Part shown: positions 1-7,258 of the stretch, in pieces
How the letters are laid out: the number at the start of each line of letters is the position of its first letter
Position numbering within the stretch: the stretch's first letter is position 1
Source of the DNA: Bifidobacteriaceae bacterium
Lineage (GTDB): Bacteria > Actinomycetota > Actinomycetes > Actinomycetales > WQXJ01
NCBI GenBank assembly: GCA_031268115.1
Contig: JAIRXV010000452.1
Coordinates: 1 to 9,843, forward strand
Reading direction: 5' to 3'
Length of the DNA: 9,843 bases
Notes under the pieces: generated by a model
What the model was told of the DNA's origin: nothing
The model's input: only the letters and a program-made list of their open reading frames with translations
Databases searched by the model: none
Made by a program: the position numbers and the translations under genes

Positions 1-1179
1 GATCCGGTGATCTTGCCCGTGGCGGTATTGCTCAATGGCATGGGTCTGTCGATGATCTACCGTCTGGCGCTGCGCTATCGCGAGTCGAATCCGCAGTTGG
101 GTGAGGTTTTTTCCCGCCAGCTCATGTGGACGGCCATCGGCATCACGGCTTGCGTCCTGGTGCTCGGGTTCCTGCGGGATCACCGCACTTTGCGCCGCTT
201 CACCTACACGACGATGTTGTTGGGCCTAGTCGGTCTGGTCCTACCGCTGGTGCCCCGGATCGGGCGGGAGATCGGCGGCGCACGCATCTGGATTCGCCTC
301 GGCCCGATGAGTTTCCAGCCGGCTGAGGTGACGAAGATTCTGTTGGCCATCTTCTTCGCGGGCTATCTTGTGACGCGGCGTGAAACGTTGGCCTTGGCCG
401 GGCCTAAAGTGTTGGGGCTTCAGCTGCCTCGACTGCGCGACCTCGGCCCGATTGTGGCGGCCTGGGCCGCTTCGGTCGCGGTGTTGGTGTTCGAGAAGGA
501 TCTGGGAACCTCACTGCTGTTCTTCGGGCTGTTTGTGGCGATGCTCTACATCGCCACCGACCGTCCTAGTTGGATTGTCATCGGTTTGGCGTTGTTTGCC
601 GGTGGTGTGGCGGCGGCGTTGCGGATGTTCCCCCACCTGCAAACGCGCGTCGACACCTGGCTAGATCCGTTCGCAGACTACGCGGGAACCGGCTTCCAGC
701 TCTCCAACGGCCTGTACGGTTTGGCCAGCGGCGGGCTGCTCGGCACCGGCTGGGGGGAGGGTCGGCCCGATCTGACGCCGCTGGCGTTCTCGGATTTCAT
801 CGTCGATTCTCTGGGCGAGGAACTCGGTCTGACGGGTGTGTTCGCGCTTCTCGCGCTGTTCTTGCTGCTGGTCCAACGGGGAATGCGCGCCGCCATGGGG
901 GTGCGGGACGGTTTTGGTAAGCTCCTGGCTTCCGGTTTGGCGTTCGCGTTGGCCCTTCAGGTGTTCGTCGTGGTGGGAGGGGTTACGAGGCTGATCCCAT
1001 TGACTGGCCTGACCACGCCCTTCCTCGCGGCGGGTGGGTCTTCGCTGATCGCCAACTGGATCGTGGTCGCTCTGCTCTTGCGGGTGTCCGATGGCGCGCG
1101 GCGGCCCCCGCCGGCAACGAACGAGATCGACACCCGAGGGATTCCAGCGCCCGAGACGGCGAGTCAGGAGGCGGCGTGA
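1..1179 (+). CDS. rodA: RodA, SEDS-family peptidoglycan glycosyltransferase (5' end cut by window)
   Basis: Polytopic membrane protein of the FtsW/RodA/SpoVE (SEDS) family, which polymerises lipid II into glycan strands together with a class B PBP. The first 392 visible residues (counted from base 1) are hydrophobic with several membrane segments. Family landmarks are visible: the segment around GGARIWIRLGPMSFQPAE, the SDFIVDSLGEELGL motif whose Asp (codon 793-795, residue 265) aligns with the essential Asp of RodA proteins, and the C-terminal GGSS motif (residues 345-348) before the last membrane helix. The reading frame is open from base 1, and the homologous mycobacterial protein is roughly 470 residues, so about 75-80 N-terminal residues probably lie upstream; the GTG at base 7 is unlikely to be the true start. 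The short C-terminal tail is Pro/Ala/Glu-rich. The stop overlaps the pbpA start by four bases (GTGA), implying translational coupling with its partner transpeptidase. RodA rather than FtsW is chosen because of the adjacent pbpA-pknA-pknB genes. Confidence 0.96.
   Translation, partial: DPVILPVAVLLNGMGLSMIYRLALRYRESNPQLGEVFSRQLMWTAIGITACVLVLGFLRDHRTLRRFTYTTMLLGLVGLVLPLVPRIGREIGGARIWIRLGPMSFQPAEVTKILLAIFFAGYLVTRRETLALAGPKVLGLQLPRLRDLGPIVAAWAASVAVLVFEKDLGTSLLFFGLFVAMLYIATDRPSWIVIGLALFAGGVAAALRMFPHLQTRVDTWLDPFADYAGTGFQLSNGLYGLASGGLLGTGWGEGRPDLTPLAFSDFIVDSLGEELGLTGVFALLALFLLLVQRGMRAAMGVRDGFGKLLASGLAFALALQVFVVVGGVTRLIPLTGLTTPFLAAGGSSLIANWIVVALLLRVSDGARRPPPATNEIDTRGIPAPETASQEAA
1166..1171 (+). promoter_or_regulatory. 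Ribosome binding site of pbpA
   Basis: AGGAGG inside the last codons of rodA, four bases before the GTG at 1176. It supports that GTG as the pbpA start and shows that pbpA can recruit ribosomes itself despite the GTGA overlap. Confidence 0.75.
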
Positions 1180-2630
1180 ACACTCAAATCCGCCGCGTGA
1201 CGGCACTGTCCATGGTGATATTTCTGGCCCTGTTCGCAGCGGTCACCGTCGATCAGTATGTGCTCGCGCCGAGCCTACGGGCCGACGCCCACAATGCCCG
1301 CACCTACTACGCCAGCTTCAACAAGGACCGTGGGCCGATCATCGTTGCGGGGGATGCCATCGCGTCGTCTACCGCGGTGGACGACGACTACGGCTATCAG
1401 CGTTCCTACGCCAAGGGGCCGCTGTACGCGCCGGTCACAGGCTTCTATTCGATCAGCCAGGGTATGACTGGCATGGAGTGGGCCGCCGATGACGTCCTCC
1501 AGGGAACCGCCGATTCCCTCTTCTTGAGCCGGCTGAGGGACCTCGTTACCGGCCCCCAACCGCAAGGCGGAGCCGTGGAGTTGACGATCGATCCCGCGGC
1601 CCAAACCGCCGCCTACGATGGTCTGGGCGATCAAACTGGGGCGGTTGCGGCGCTCGACGCGCGGACTGGGGAAGTGCTCGCCCTTGCCTCAACCCCAAGT
1701 TTCGACCCGAACGAGCTGGCCGCGCACGATCCGTCCAGCGTCCAAGAGACCTACGACGCCCTAATCGAGGACCCGAGCAACCCCTTGTGGAATCGGGCGA
1801 TTGCGGGCAACCTCTACGCCCCTGGCTCAACGTTCAAGCTGGTCACTGCGGCCGCAGCGTTAGAAACAGGCAACTACTCCGGGTCCACGCCAATCGACGC
1901 CCCGGCCCGGCTCCCACTTCCGGACTCCTCGGCGATTCTGGGCAATATGGGCGATTCCTCGTGTTCGGGCAGCGGCACTATGACGTTGGCCCAGGCCCTG
2001 GCCATCTCGTGCAACACGGCGTTCGCCAAGTTGGGGCTGGACTTGGGCGATGACGCGATCCGCGCTCAGGCCGAAGCGTTCGGATTTGGGGCGAAACTCG
2101 ACATTCCCTTGCCGGTCACGCCTTCGGTTTTCCCTGAGGACCCCGACCAGCCGCAAACGGCGATGTCCGCCATCGGCCAATTCGATGATCGGGTGACGCC
2201 GCTGCAAATGGCCATGGTGGCCTCCGCCATCGTCGCCGATGGTGTGCTGTACACGCCGCACTTGGTGCGAACCGAACGCGGTGCCGACCTAGAAGTGCTG
2301 TCCACAACCCCTGTGGAGACCCTTGCCACCCCACTGTCGCGAGCCTCGGCACGGGAACTGGCAACCATGATGGTGGGCGTAGTCGATGAGGGGACAGGGG
2401 GACGTGCCGCCATACCGGGGGTTCGCGTTGGGGGGAAAACGGGAACAGCCGAGAAGGGCAATGGCTTAGCACCAGATAATTGGTTCGTCGCGTTCGCCGA
2501 AACCGAGGAACGCTCGGTGGCGGTCGCGGTGGTGGTCGAAGACGGCGGCAAGGCCGGGATGCAAGGTACCGGTGGCGCGGTTGCTGGGCCGATTGCCCGA
2601 ACGGTCATGGAGGCGGTGCTGGAGCAGTGA
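1176..2630 (+). CDS. pbpA: PbpA, class B penicillin-binding protein (peptidoglycan D,D-transpeptidase)
   Basis: Membrane-anchored transpeptidase that cross-links peptide stems in new peptidoglycan outside the membrane, probably as the partner of the adjacent RodA. It has 484 residues, close to the mycobacterial PbpA (about 490). A short cytoplasmic N-terminus and one signal anchor (about residues 9-29) precede a small N-terminal domain and the transpeptidase domain (from about 135). All three catalytic motifs are present: STFK with nucleophile S218 and K221, SCN at 278-280, and KTGT at 421-424. C263 and C279 are 16 residues apart, the second within the SxN motif, as in mycobacterial PbpA where I recall an active-site disulfide. 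There is no PASTA domain. The GTG start at 1176 is supported by AGGAGG four bases upstream and the overlap with rodA. The stop overlaps the pknA start by GTGA. In mycobacteria PbpA is a reported substrate of the neighbouring kinase PknB. Confidence 0.97.
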   Translation: MNTQIRRVTALSMVIFLALFAAVTVDQYVLAPSLRADAHNARTYYASFNKDRGPIIVAGDAIASSTAVDDDYGYQRSYAKGPLYAPVTGFYSISQGMTGMEWAADDVLQGTADSLFLSRLRDLVTGPQPQGGAVELTIDPAAQTAAYDGLGDQTGAVAALDARTGEVLALASTPSFDPNELAAHDPSSVQETYDALIEDPSNPLWNRAIAGNLYAPGSTFKLVTAAAALETGNYSGSTPIDAPARLPLPDSSAILGNMGDSSCSGSGTMTLAQALAISCNTAFAKLGLDLGDDAIRAQAEAFGFGAKLDIPLPVTPSVFPEDPDQPQTAMSAIGQFDDRVTPLQMAMVASAIVADGVLYTPHLVRTERGADLEVLSTTPVETLATPLSRASARELATMMVGVVDEGTGGRAAIPGVRVGGKTGTAEKGNGLAPDNWFVAFAETEERSVAVAVVVEDGGKAGMQGTGGAVAGPIARTVMEAVLEQ

Positions 2631-4528
2631 TTGTCAGTTCGGGACTGAAACTCGCCGAGGGGCGATACGAGTTCGGCTCGCTCATCGCCGTGGGCGGCAT
2701 GGGCGAGGTTTGGCGCGGCCAGGATACGTGGACGTCGCGAACCGTCGCGATCAAGGTTCTTCGCCCGGAATTCACCGGCGACGAGGGCTCTTTGCATCGC
2801 CTTCGCACCGAGGCGCACAACGCGTCGATGCTCAACCACCCAAACATTGCCCGCGTCTACGACTACCGCGAAGAAGAGGGCACGGGCTACCTGGTGCTTG
2901 AGTTCGTGCCCGGTCAATCGTTGGCGGATGTACTGGCGATGCAAACAACCGTAACCGCCTCTCAACTCATCGACATCCTCCACCAATGCGCCGAGGGGCT
3001 GTTCGCCGCCCACCGCGCGGGAGTGGTACACCGCGACGTCAAGCCGGGGAACATTCTTCTCGGACCGAGCGGGAGGGTGAAGCTAACCGATTTCGGTATC
3101 TCGGTGTGCCTGGGTCAAGCCGCTTTGACCGCCACCGGCAAGGTCATGGGCACCGCCCAGTATTTGGCTCCTGAACAGGCCCTCGGCAAACCGGCGACAC
3201 CAGCGGGAGACATGTACGCGCTGGGGATAATCGCCTACGAATGCTTGGTGGGCTCCCGGCCCTTCAACACGGGTGGAGACGTCGATATCGCGCTGGCTCA
3301 GGTGCGCCAGCCGCCCCCGCCCCTTCCAACCTGGGTGGATCCGCCACTGCGGGACCTGGTGTTGAGGCTGCTTAGCAAAGACCCGGCTAAACGCCCATCG
3401 ACTTGCGGCGAGTTGGCGCATCTGCTGTTGCAGCTCAAACCCACGATCGGCGCCGATTCTCCCGAGACCTCACCCGTGCCGCTCACGATTCTGATCCCCG
3501 AGAGCGAGCAGGACGCGTTGACGCTGGGTTCCGCGCCCGGAGCGGGGCCCGAACCGTCTTCGACCGAGACCGTGGCCGTGGCCCCTCCTACCGACGCCGC
3601 ACCCAGCCGCCCGGCCGCGACCCCCGCGCCGACACCTGGGACGGCCTTGCCCACCGGCCCACCCGCACACGGATCGCCGCCTGCGGCCGGTGGTCCACCA
3701 ACCCCCGCTGGCGCCGCGGTGGACGATGCCGTTCCCGCCGCCGAGGTCGCCGCGCCGGCCGCGCCGGCGGCCGACCAAGCGCCGGCCGTGCCTCCCGATG
3801 GCCCGGCCGGGCCACCTGAGGCTGGCATTGCGGACGAATCGAACCCTTCGTCGGCGCCGACCATGGCGCTTGCGACCGGCCCCGACAAGCCGCCCCGACA
3901 AGCCGCCCCGACGCACACGCCACCGGCCAGCCCCACCGCCGCGAGTCGGGGCCCGGCGGTGGCCCAAGCGTCGAGCGCCTCGCCCAACCCGCCGACACCC
4001 TCCGCCACACAGGCACCGCTGGCCGCTCCCACCGGTCCAGCCCCCACCCCAAAGGAACTCGACGAGGTGCCCGCATCCGAAGATGCGCGATCCACCCCGG
4101 CCGCACCGACGACACCTGGGACACCGATCCTATGGGTGCCGCCGGACCCGCAAGCCCCACTCCCACCCGAAATCGCAACCGCCACGTTCAATGGCTCTCC
4201 CACCCCTACCGCCACCCCGAGGTTGACGGCGCCAGTGTTGCGACCGCCATCGTCCACGAAACCGGGGAGGCGGCGGCGCCTACCCACAAGGGCACGCACC
4301 GCCATCCCGTTCGTGATTCTTCTACTCTGCCTTGCGGCGATCATCGCTGGAATCGTGCTCTCAGGCGCGGACACCGCTCTCTTCGGAGCGTCGTTGCCCG
4401 AGGGCCCCGGTATCGATCACGCAACAATGACCCCACACCCACCCGATTCCGGTGGACGTGAGGCTATCCAAGGTGGCAACCTTCAGGGTGGCTACCTGGC
4501 CGCACACTCCGGAATGATCGACGCCTGA
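2627..4528 (+). CDS. pknA: PknA, transmembrane Ser/Thr protein kinase with extended Pro/Ala-rich linker
   Basis: Hanks-type kinase, expected to phosphorylate cell-shape and division proteins and to cross-talk with PknB. 633 residues from GTG 2627, which overlaps the pbpA stop; the longer open frame back to 2480 is Arg/Gly-rich and lies inside pbpA, so it was not used. The kinase domain spans about residues 12-270: glycine loop AVGGMGEVW (21-29), with Ala for the usual first Gly as in mycobacterial PknA, VAIK lysine K43, helix-C E62, HRD with D137, N142, DFG with D155, activation-loop T168 and T170 in LTATGKVMGTAQYLAPE, and APE 181-183. A low-complexity Pro/Ala/Thr linker (about 275-550) follows, then an Arg-rich stop-transfer and one membrane helix (559-580), then a 53-residue extracellular tail without a recognisable domain. 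Mycobacterial PknA is about 431 residues; the excess is in the linker, which contains a 13-bp tandem repeat. Confidence 0.95.
   Translation: MIVSSGLKLAEGRYEFGSLIAVGGMGEVWRGQDTWTSRTVAIKVLRPEFTGDEGSLHRLRTEAHNASMLNHPNIARVYDYREEEGTGYLVLEFVPGQSLADVLAMQTTVTASQLIDILHQCAEGLFAAHRAGVVHRDVKPGNILLGPSGRVKLTDFGISVCLGQAALTATGKVMGTAQYLAPEQALGKPATPAGDMYALGIIAYECLVGSRPFNTGGDVDIALAQVRQPPPPLPTWVDPPLRDLVLRLLSKDPAKRPSTCGELAHLLLQLKPTIGADSPETSPVPLTILIPESEQDALTLGSAPGAGPEPSSTETVAVAPPTDAAPSRPAATPAPTPGTALPTGPPAHGSPPAAGGPPTPAGAAVDDAVPAAEVAAPAAPAADQAPAVPPDGPAGPPEAGIADESNPSSAPTMALATGPDKPPRQAAPTHTPPASPTAASRGPAVAQASSASPNPPTPSATQAPLAAPTGPAPTPKELDEVPASEDARSTPAAPTTPGTPILWVPPDPQAPLPPEIATATFNGSPTPTATPRLTAPVLRPPSSTKPGRRRRLPTRARTAIPFVILLLCLAAIIAGIVLSGADTALFGASLPEGPGIDHATMTPHPPDSGGREAIQGGNLQGGYLAAHSGMIDA
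3881..3912 (+). repeat. 13-bp tandem repeat, about 2.5 copies, inside pknA
   Basis: The unit CCCGACAAGCCGC occurs at 3881-3893 and identically at 3894-3906, followed by a partial third copy (CCCGAC, 3907-3912). The unit length is not a multiple of three, so successive copies are read in different frames (PDKPPRQAAPT). It lies in the low-complexity linker, upstream of the sequence for the membrane helix (4301-4366). Confidence 0.9.
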
Positions 4529-4537
4529 ACCCCAATC

Positions 4538-4544
4538 GAAAGGA
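4538..4544 (+). promoter_or_regulatory. Ribosome binding site of pknB
   Basis: GAAAGGA in the 21-base pknA-pknB gap, five bases before the GTG at 4550. It fixes the pknB start at that GTG and shows independent initiation rather than overlap coupling at this junction. Confidence 0.8.
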
Positions 4545-4549
4545 ATCCA

Positions 4550-6610
4550 GTGGCCGACTACACGCCCCGGATCCTCGCTGACCGGTACGAGGTTGGAGCC
4601 CTTATCGGCCGCGGCGGAATGGCTGAGGTCCACGTGGGACGCGACACGCGGCTCGGCCGGACCGTCGCCATCAAGGTGCTCCGCTCCGACTTGGCGCGCG
4701 ATCCTGCCTTCCAGGCCAGGTTCCGCCGGGAAGCCCAGGCCGCCGCCTCACTGAACCACCCCGCCATCGTGGCCGTCTACGACACCGGCGAGGACGCTTC
4801 GACGGACGCCAACGGGGCTCCCGTCCGCGTGCCCTACATCATCATGGAGTACGTCGAAGGACACACCCTGCGCGATCGCCTCAGGGAAGTCAACGCCGTC
4901 CCCATAGACGAGGCCATCGAGATCACTGTGGGTGTTCTCCAGGCCCTCCAGTACGCCCATCACGCCGGGATCGTCCATCGCGATATCAAGCCGGCCAACA
5001 TCATGTTGGCGACGGCGGGCCAGGTAAAAGTCATGGACTTCGGTATCGCGCGGGCGCTGTCCGATACCGCGGCGACCATGACCCAGACCCAGGCCGTCAT
5101 CGGCACCGCCCAGTACCTGTCCCCCGAACAGGCCCGCGGTGAGACGGTGGATGCTCGCTCAGACCTGTATTCCACGGGCTGCGTCCTGTACGAGCTGCTG
5201 ACCGGTAGGCCACCGTTTGTGGGGGATTCGGCGGTCGCCGTGGCCTACCAGCATGTCCGCGAAATGCCGGTGCCGCCCAGTTCTGTCGCTTCGGACGTGC
5301 CTGAGGTACTGGACCGGATTGTTCTCAAGGCGTTGGCCAAGGACAGAGATCTGCGCTACGCCACGGCCTCGGAGTTTCGCGGCGATCTGGAGATTGCCAA
5401 ACGAGGCGGGACGGTCGCGGCATCCGCGGTACCGCCGGTCCTGCCGGCGGCGGGCGCCACCCAAATAATGACGCCGCCCAGTTTCCCGGCCACGGGCGCA
5501 ACACGGGTCGGATCCGCGCCCACTCAGGCCCCTCCAGGTCTGTTCCCCACGCCCTCAGACAATGAAGACGACGATGACGAGGGCGGGCGTAAGCGTTGGG
5601 TGCTGATCGCCGCGATAGCGGCTGTCGGCGTCATCGCACTAGGCGCGATCATCTTCTTTGCCATGCGCGGCACCGGCGAGCCAGCTCCGACCCCGCCCCC
5701 AACCTCACCGTCCGAAACGGCTTCGGCTGAGCCGACGCCGGTCGCGATCCCTGAGGTCACCGCCGGTATGACCCCCGAGGCAGCGATGACCCAGCTGACG
5801 GCGCTCGCCTTGGAGGGCGTGCTGGAGGAGATCGCCAGCGACGACGTTGAGCGTGGGCTGGTGGTTGGCTTCGATCCGCCTTCCCGGACAAGAGCGGCAC
5901 CTGGCGATACGGTCAAGATCCTGGTCTCTACCGGCCCCGGCGAACTCGAGGTTCCCGACGTTTCCGGCATGACCCAACAGGTGGCCCGCGACACTCTGCG
6001 CGAGTACAACCTGGAAAGCGGTGACGTGATGTCGGAGACGAGCGCCACGGTCGAATCGGGCAGCGTCACGCGAACCGAACCGGAGGCGTTCGAGACGGTC
6101 GCAGCTGGCAGCGAGGTCAAGCTGTACATCTCCAACGGCCGCACCACCGTTCCGAACGTCAAGGGCAAGCTCCTGGCGGATGCTCGCTCCGACCTCGAAA
6201 AGGCGGGACTGACCGTCAGCGAACCGCAATACAAGCTGTCGAGCGAGCCTCCGGGCACGGTCCTGTCGCAGACACCAAAGGCCAACACGGAAACCGCCCA
6301 GAAGGATCAGGTCACCCTGACCATCGCCCGAGCGGCCGAGGAGATCACCATCGCCAGCGTGCTTGGCAACGATCAGGCGACCGCGGAGGAGACCCTGGTC
6401 TCGGATGGGTTGGTCCCACAGTTCGTCAACGAGTATTCCGACACGGTCGCGGTGGGGTTGGTGACCCGAACGGAACCGGGCCCGGGCAACTCCGCCACTG
6501 AAGGCGAGACGGTCATGGTCTATGTCTCCCAGGGTCCGTCTCCCGCACCTGAGACGCCGGTGATTCCGCCGATTGAAACTCTCCCTGGGGAGCCGATGGA
6601 AGACTACTGA
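4550..6610 (+). CDS. pknB: PknB, PASTA-domain transmembrane Ser/Thr protein kinase
   Basis: Receptor kinase that senses muropeptides or lipid II through extracellular PASTA domains and phosphorylates cell-wall and division proteins. 686 residues. The kinase domain (about 13-280) has GRGGMAEV (20-27), K42, helix-C E61, HRD with D145, N150, DFG with D163, and SPE 191-193. The activation loop TMTQTQAVIGTAQYL aligns with mycobacterial PknB, so T178 and T180 match the autophosphorylated T171 and T173. An acidic juxtamembrane run (338-344) and RKR precede the membrane helix (about 350-372). Four PASTA repeats follow, at about 397-461, 465-530, 531-595 and 598-662, then a Pro-rich tail ending at 686. 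Mycobacterial PknB (626 residues) also has four. The fourth repeat starts ITIASVLGND and lacks the usual V-P-[DN] entry of repeats 2 and 3. The start is the GTG five bases after GAAAGGA. Confidence 0.97.
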   Translation: MADYTPRILADRYEVGALIGRGGMAEVHVGRDTRLGRTVAIKVLRSDLARDPAFQARFRREAQAAASLNHPAIVAVYDTGEDASTDANGAPVRVPYIIMEYVEGHTLRDRLREVNAVPIDEAIEITVGVLQALQYAHHAGIVHRDIKPANIMLATAGQVKVMDFGIARALSDTAATMTQTQAVIGTAQYLSPEQARGETVDARSDLYSTGCVLYELLTGRPPFVGDSAVAVAYQHVREMPVPPSSVASDVPEVLDRIVLKALAKDRDLRYATASEFRGDLEIAKRGGTVAASAVPPVLPAAGATQIMTPPSFPATGATRVGSAPTQAPPGLFPTPSDNEDDDDEGGRKRWVLIAAIAAVGVIALGAIIFFAMRGTGEPAPTPPPTSPSETASAEPTPVAIPEVTAGMTPEAAMTQLTALALEGVLEEIASDDVERGLVVGFDPPSRTRAAPGDTVKILVSTGPGELEVPDVSGMTQQVARDTLREYNLESGDVMSETSATVESGSVTRTEPEAFETVAAGSEVKLYISNGRTTVPNVKGKLLADARSDLEKAGLTVSEPQYKLSSEPPGTVLSQTPKANTETAQKDQVTLTIARAAEEITIASVLGNDQATAEETLVSDGLVPQFVNEYSDTVAVGLVTRTEPGPGNSATEGETVMVYVSQGPSPAPETPVIPPIETLPGEPMEDY

Positions 6611-6613
6611 CGC

Positions 6614-7255
6614 ATGCCCCGCATCCTCGTGGTCGACAACTATGACTCGTTCGTGTTTACGCTGGCCGACTATGTTCGACGGCTAGGGGCCGAGGCGGTT
6701 GTGTTCCGCAACGATGCGGTGCCTGGCGCATCCCTGCCTAATTCCGGTTCGGCGGACGATGCCGGCCCCCACCCCAAAGTCCGGCCCGCCACTGCCGCGA
6801 CCGTCGGCTATGACGGTGTGCTTGTCTCGCCCGGCCCGGGCAACCCTCGCGGAGCCGGTGCAAGCCTGGCGGTCATCGCGGAATGCGCCGCGCGGGGCCT
6901 GCCGATGCTAGGTGTGTGCTTGGGGCATCAGGCGTTGGGGGAGGCTTTCGGGGCGACCGTTGCGCACGCCCCTGAGCTTCGCCACGGCAAGACCAGCGCC
7001 ATAGAGCACAACGGCCGAGGCGTGTTTGCCGGTTTGCCGAGCCCGTTGGAAGCCACTCGCTACCACTCGCTGGCGGTTGTGCCGGCCACGATCCCTCCCG
7101 AGTTGGAGATCACGGCCCGCGCGGGGGGAGTGGTCATGGGCTTGACACACCGCTCGCTCCCGCTGCACGGCGTCCAGTTCCACCCCGAATCGATCTTGAC
7201 CGAACACGGTGAGGCGATGATCGCGAACTGGTTGGCGCTCACCGGACCAAGGTGA
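6614..7255 (+). CDS. pabA: Class I glutamine amidotransferase, aminodeoxychorismate/anthranilate synthase component II (PabA/TrpG)
   Basis: Glutaminase subunit that hydrolyses glutamine and passes ammonia to a chorismate-using partner (PabB or TrpE) for folate or tryptophan synthesis; cytosolic. 213 residues, slightly above the usual 190-200. N-terminal ILVVDNYDSFVF, the oxyanion segment SPGPGNPRGAG (72-82), nucleophile C102 in GVCLGHQ, and the H190/E192 pair in QFHPES complete the triad. The extra length is a Ser/Asp/Pro-rich insertion at about 38-64, between the RND segment and the SPGPG loop. The ATG lies three bases after the pknB stop with only a weak GGAAGA-like site (6598-6603), so translation probably depends on ribosomes leaving pknB. 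No component I gene is in the window, so PabA and TrpG cannot be told apart, and dual use is common. Mycobacteria keep a homologue (trpG) here but facing pknB. The 3' end overlaps the opposite gene by 17 bases. Confidence 0.93.
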   Translation: MPRILVVDNYDSFVFTLADYVRRLGAEAVVFRNDAVPGASLPNSGSADDAGPHPKVRPATAATVGYDGVLVSPGPGNPRGAGASLAVIAECAARGLPMLGVCLGHQALGEAFGATVAHAPELRHGKTSAIEHNGRGVFAGLPSPLEATRYHSLAVVPATIPPELEITARAGGVVMGLTHRSLPLHGVQFHPESILTEHGEAMIANWLALTGPR

Positions 7256-7258
7256 GCG
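7236..7258. terminator. Perfect inverted repeat carrying both convergent stop codons; candidate bidirectional terminator
   Basis: Arms CGCTCACC (7236-7243) and GGTGAGCG (7251-7258) are perfect complements around a 7-base loop. The TGA of the amidotransferase gene (7253-7255) lies in the right arm, and the TGA of the opposing small membrane protein gene (complement of 7239-7241) in the left arm. A GC-rich hairpin would form in both transcripts at the end of translation. No T tract follows on either strand, so it would be an atypical (U-less) terminator, or a processing or stability element. The repeat is directly visible; the function is inferred. Confidence 0.55.

Noticed and set aside
2298..2306. 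DnaA-box-like CTGTCCACA followed by an inverted partial copy
   Set aside because: It is a lone near-match to the TTGTCCACA box inside pbpA coding sequence. There is no cluster or AT-rich region, so no origin function is claimed, although this gene cluster is often origin-proximal.
2480..2626. N-terminal extension of PknA from an upstream GTG
   Set aside because: These 49 codons give an Arg/Gly-rich stretch entirely within pbpA. The GTG at 2627 starts just before the kinase domain, as in other PknA proteins.
2066..3031. 321-codon antisense open frame across the pbpA-pknA junction, and a similar 254-codon one at 5524-6288
   Set aside because: Both lie opposite well-supported catalytic or PASTA sequence and have no domain or start signal of their own.
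3752..3769. Two tandem 9-base GCGCCGGC-type units in pknA
   Set aside because: Simple in-frame Ala/Pro codon repetition expected in this linker.
3298..4374. Long antisense open frame (358 codons) opposite the PknA linker
   Set aside because: It is Gly/Ala/Ser low-complexity sequence, the mirror of the GC-rich Pro/Ala linker, with no ribosome site or family resemblance. Other open frames in the same area have the same cause.
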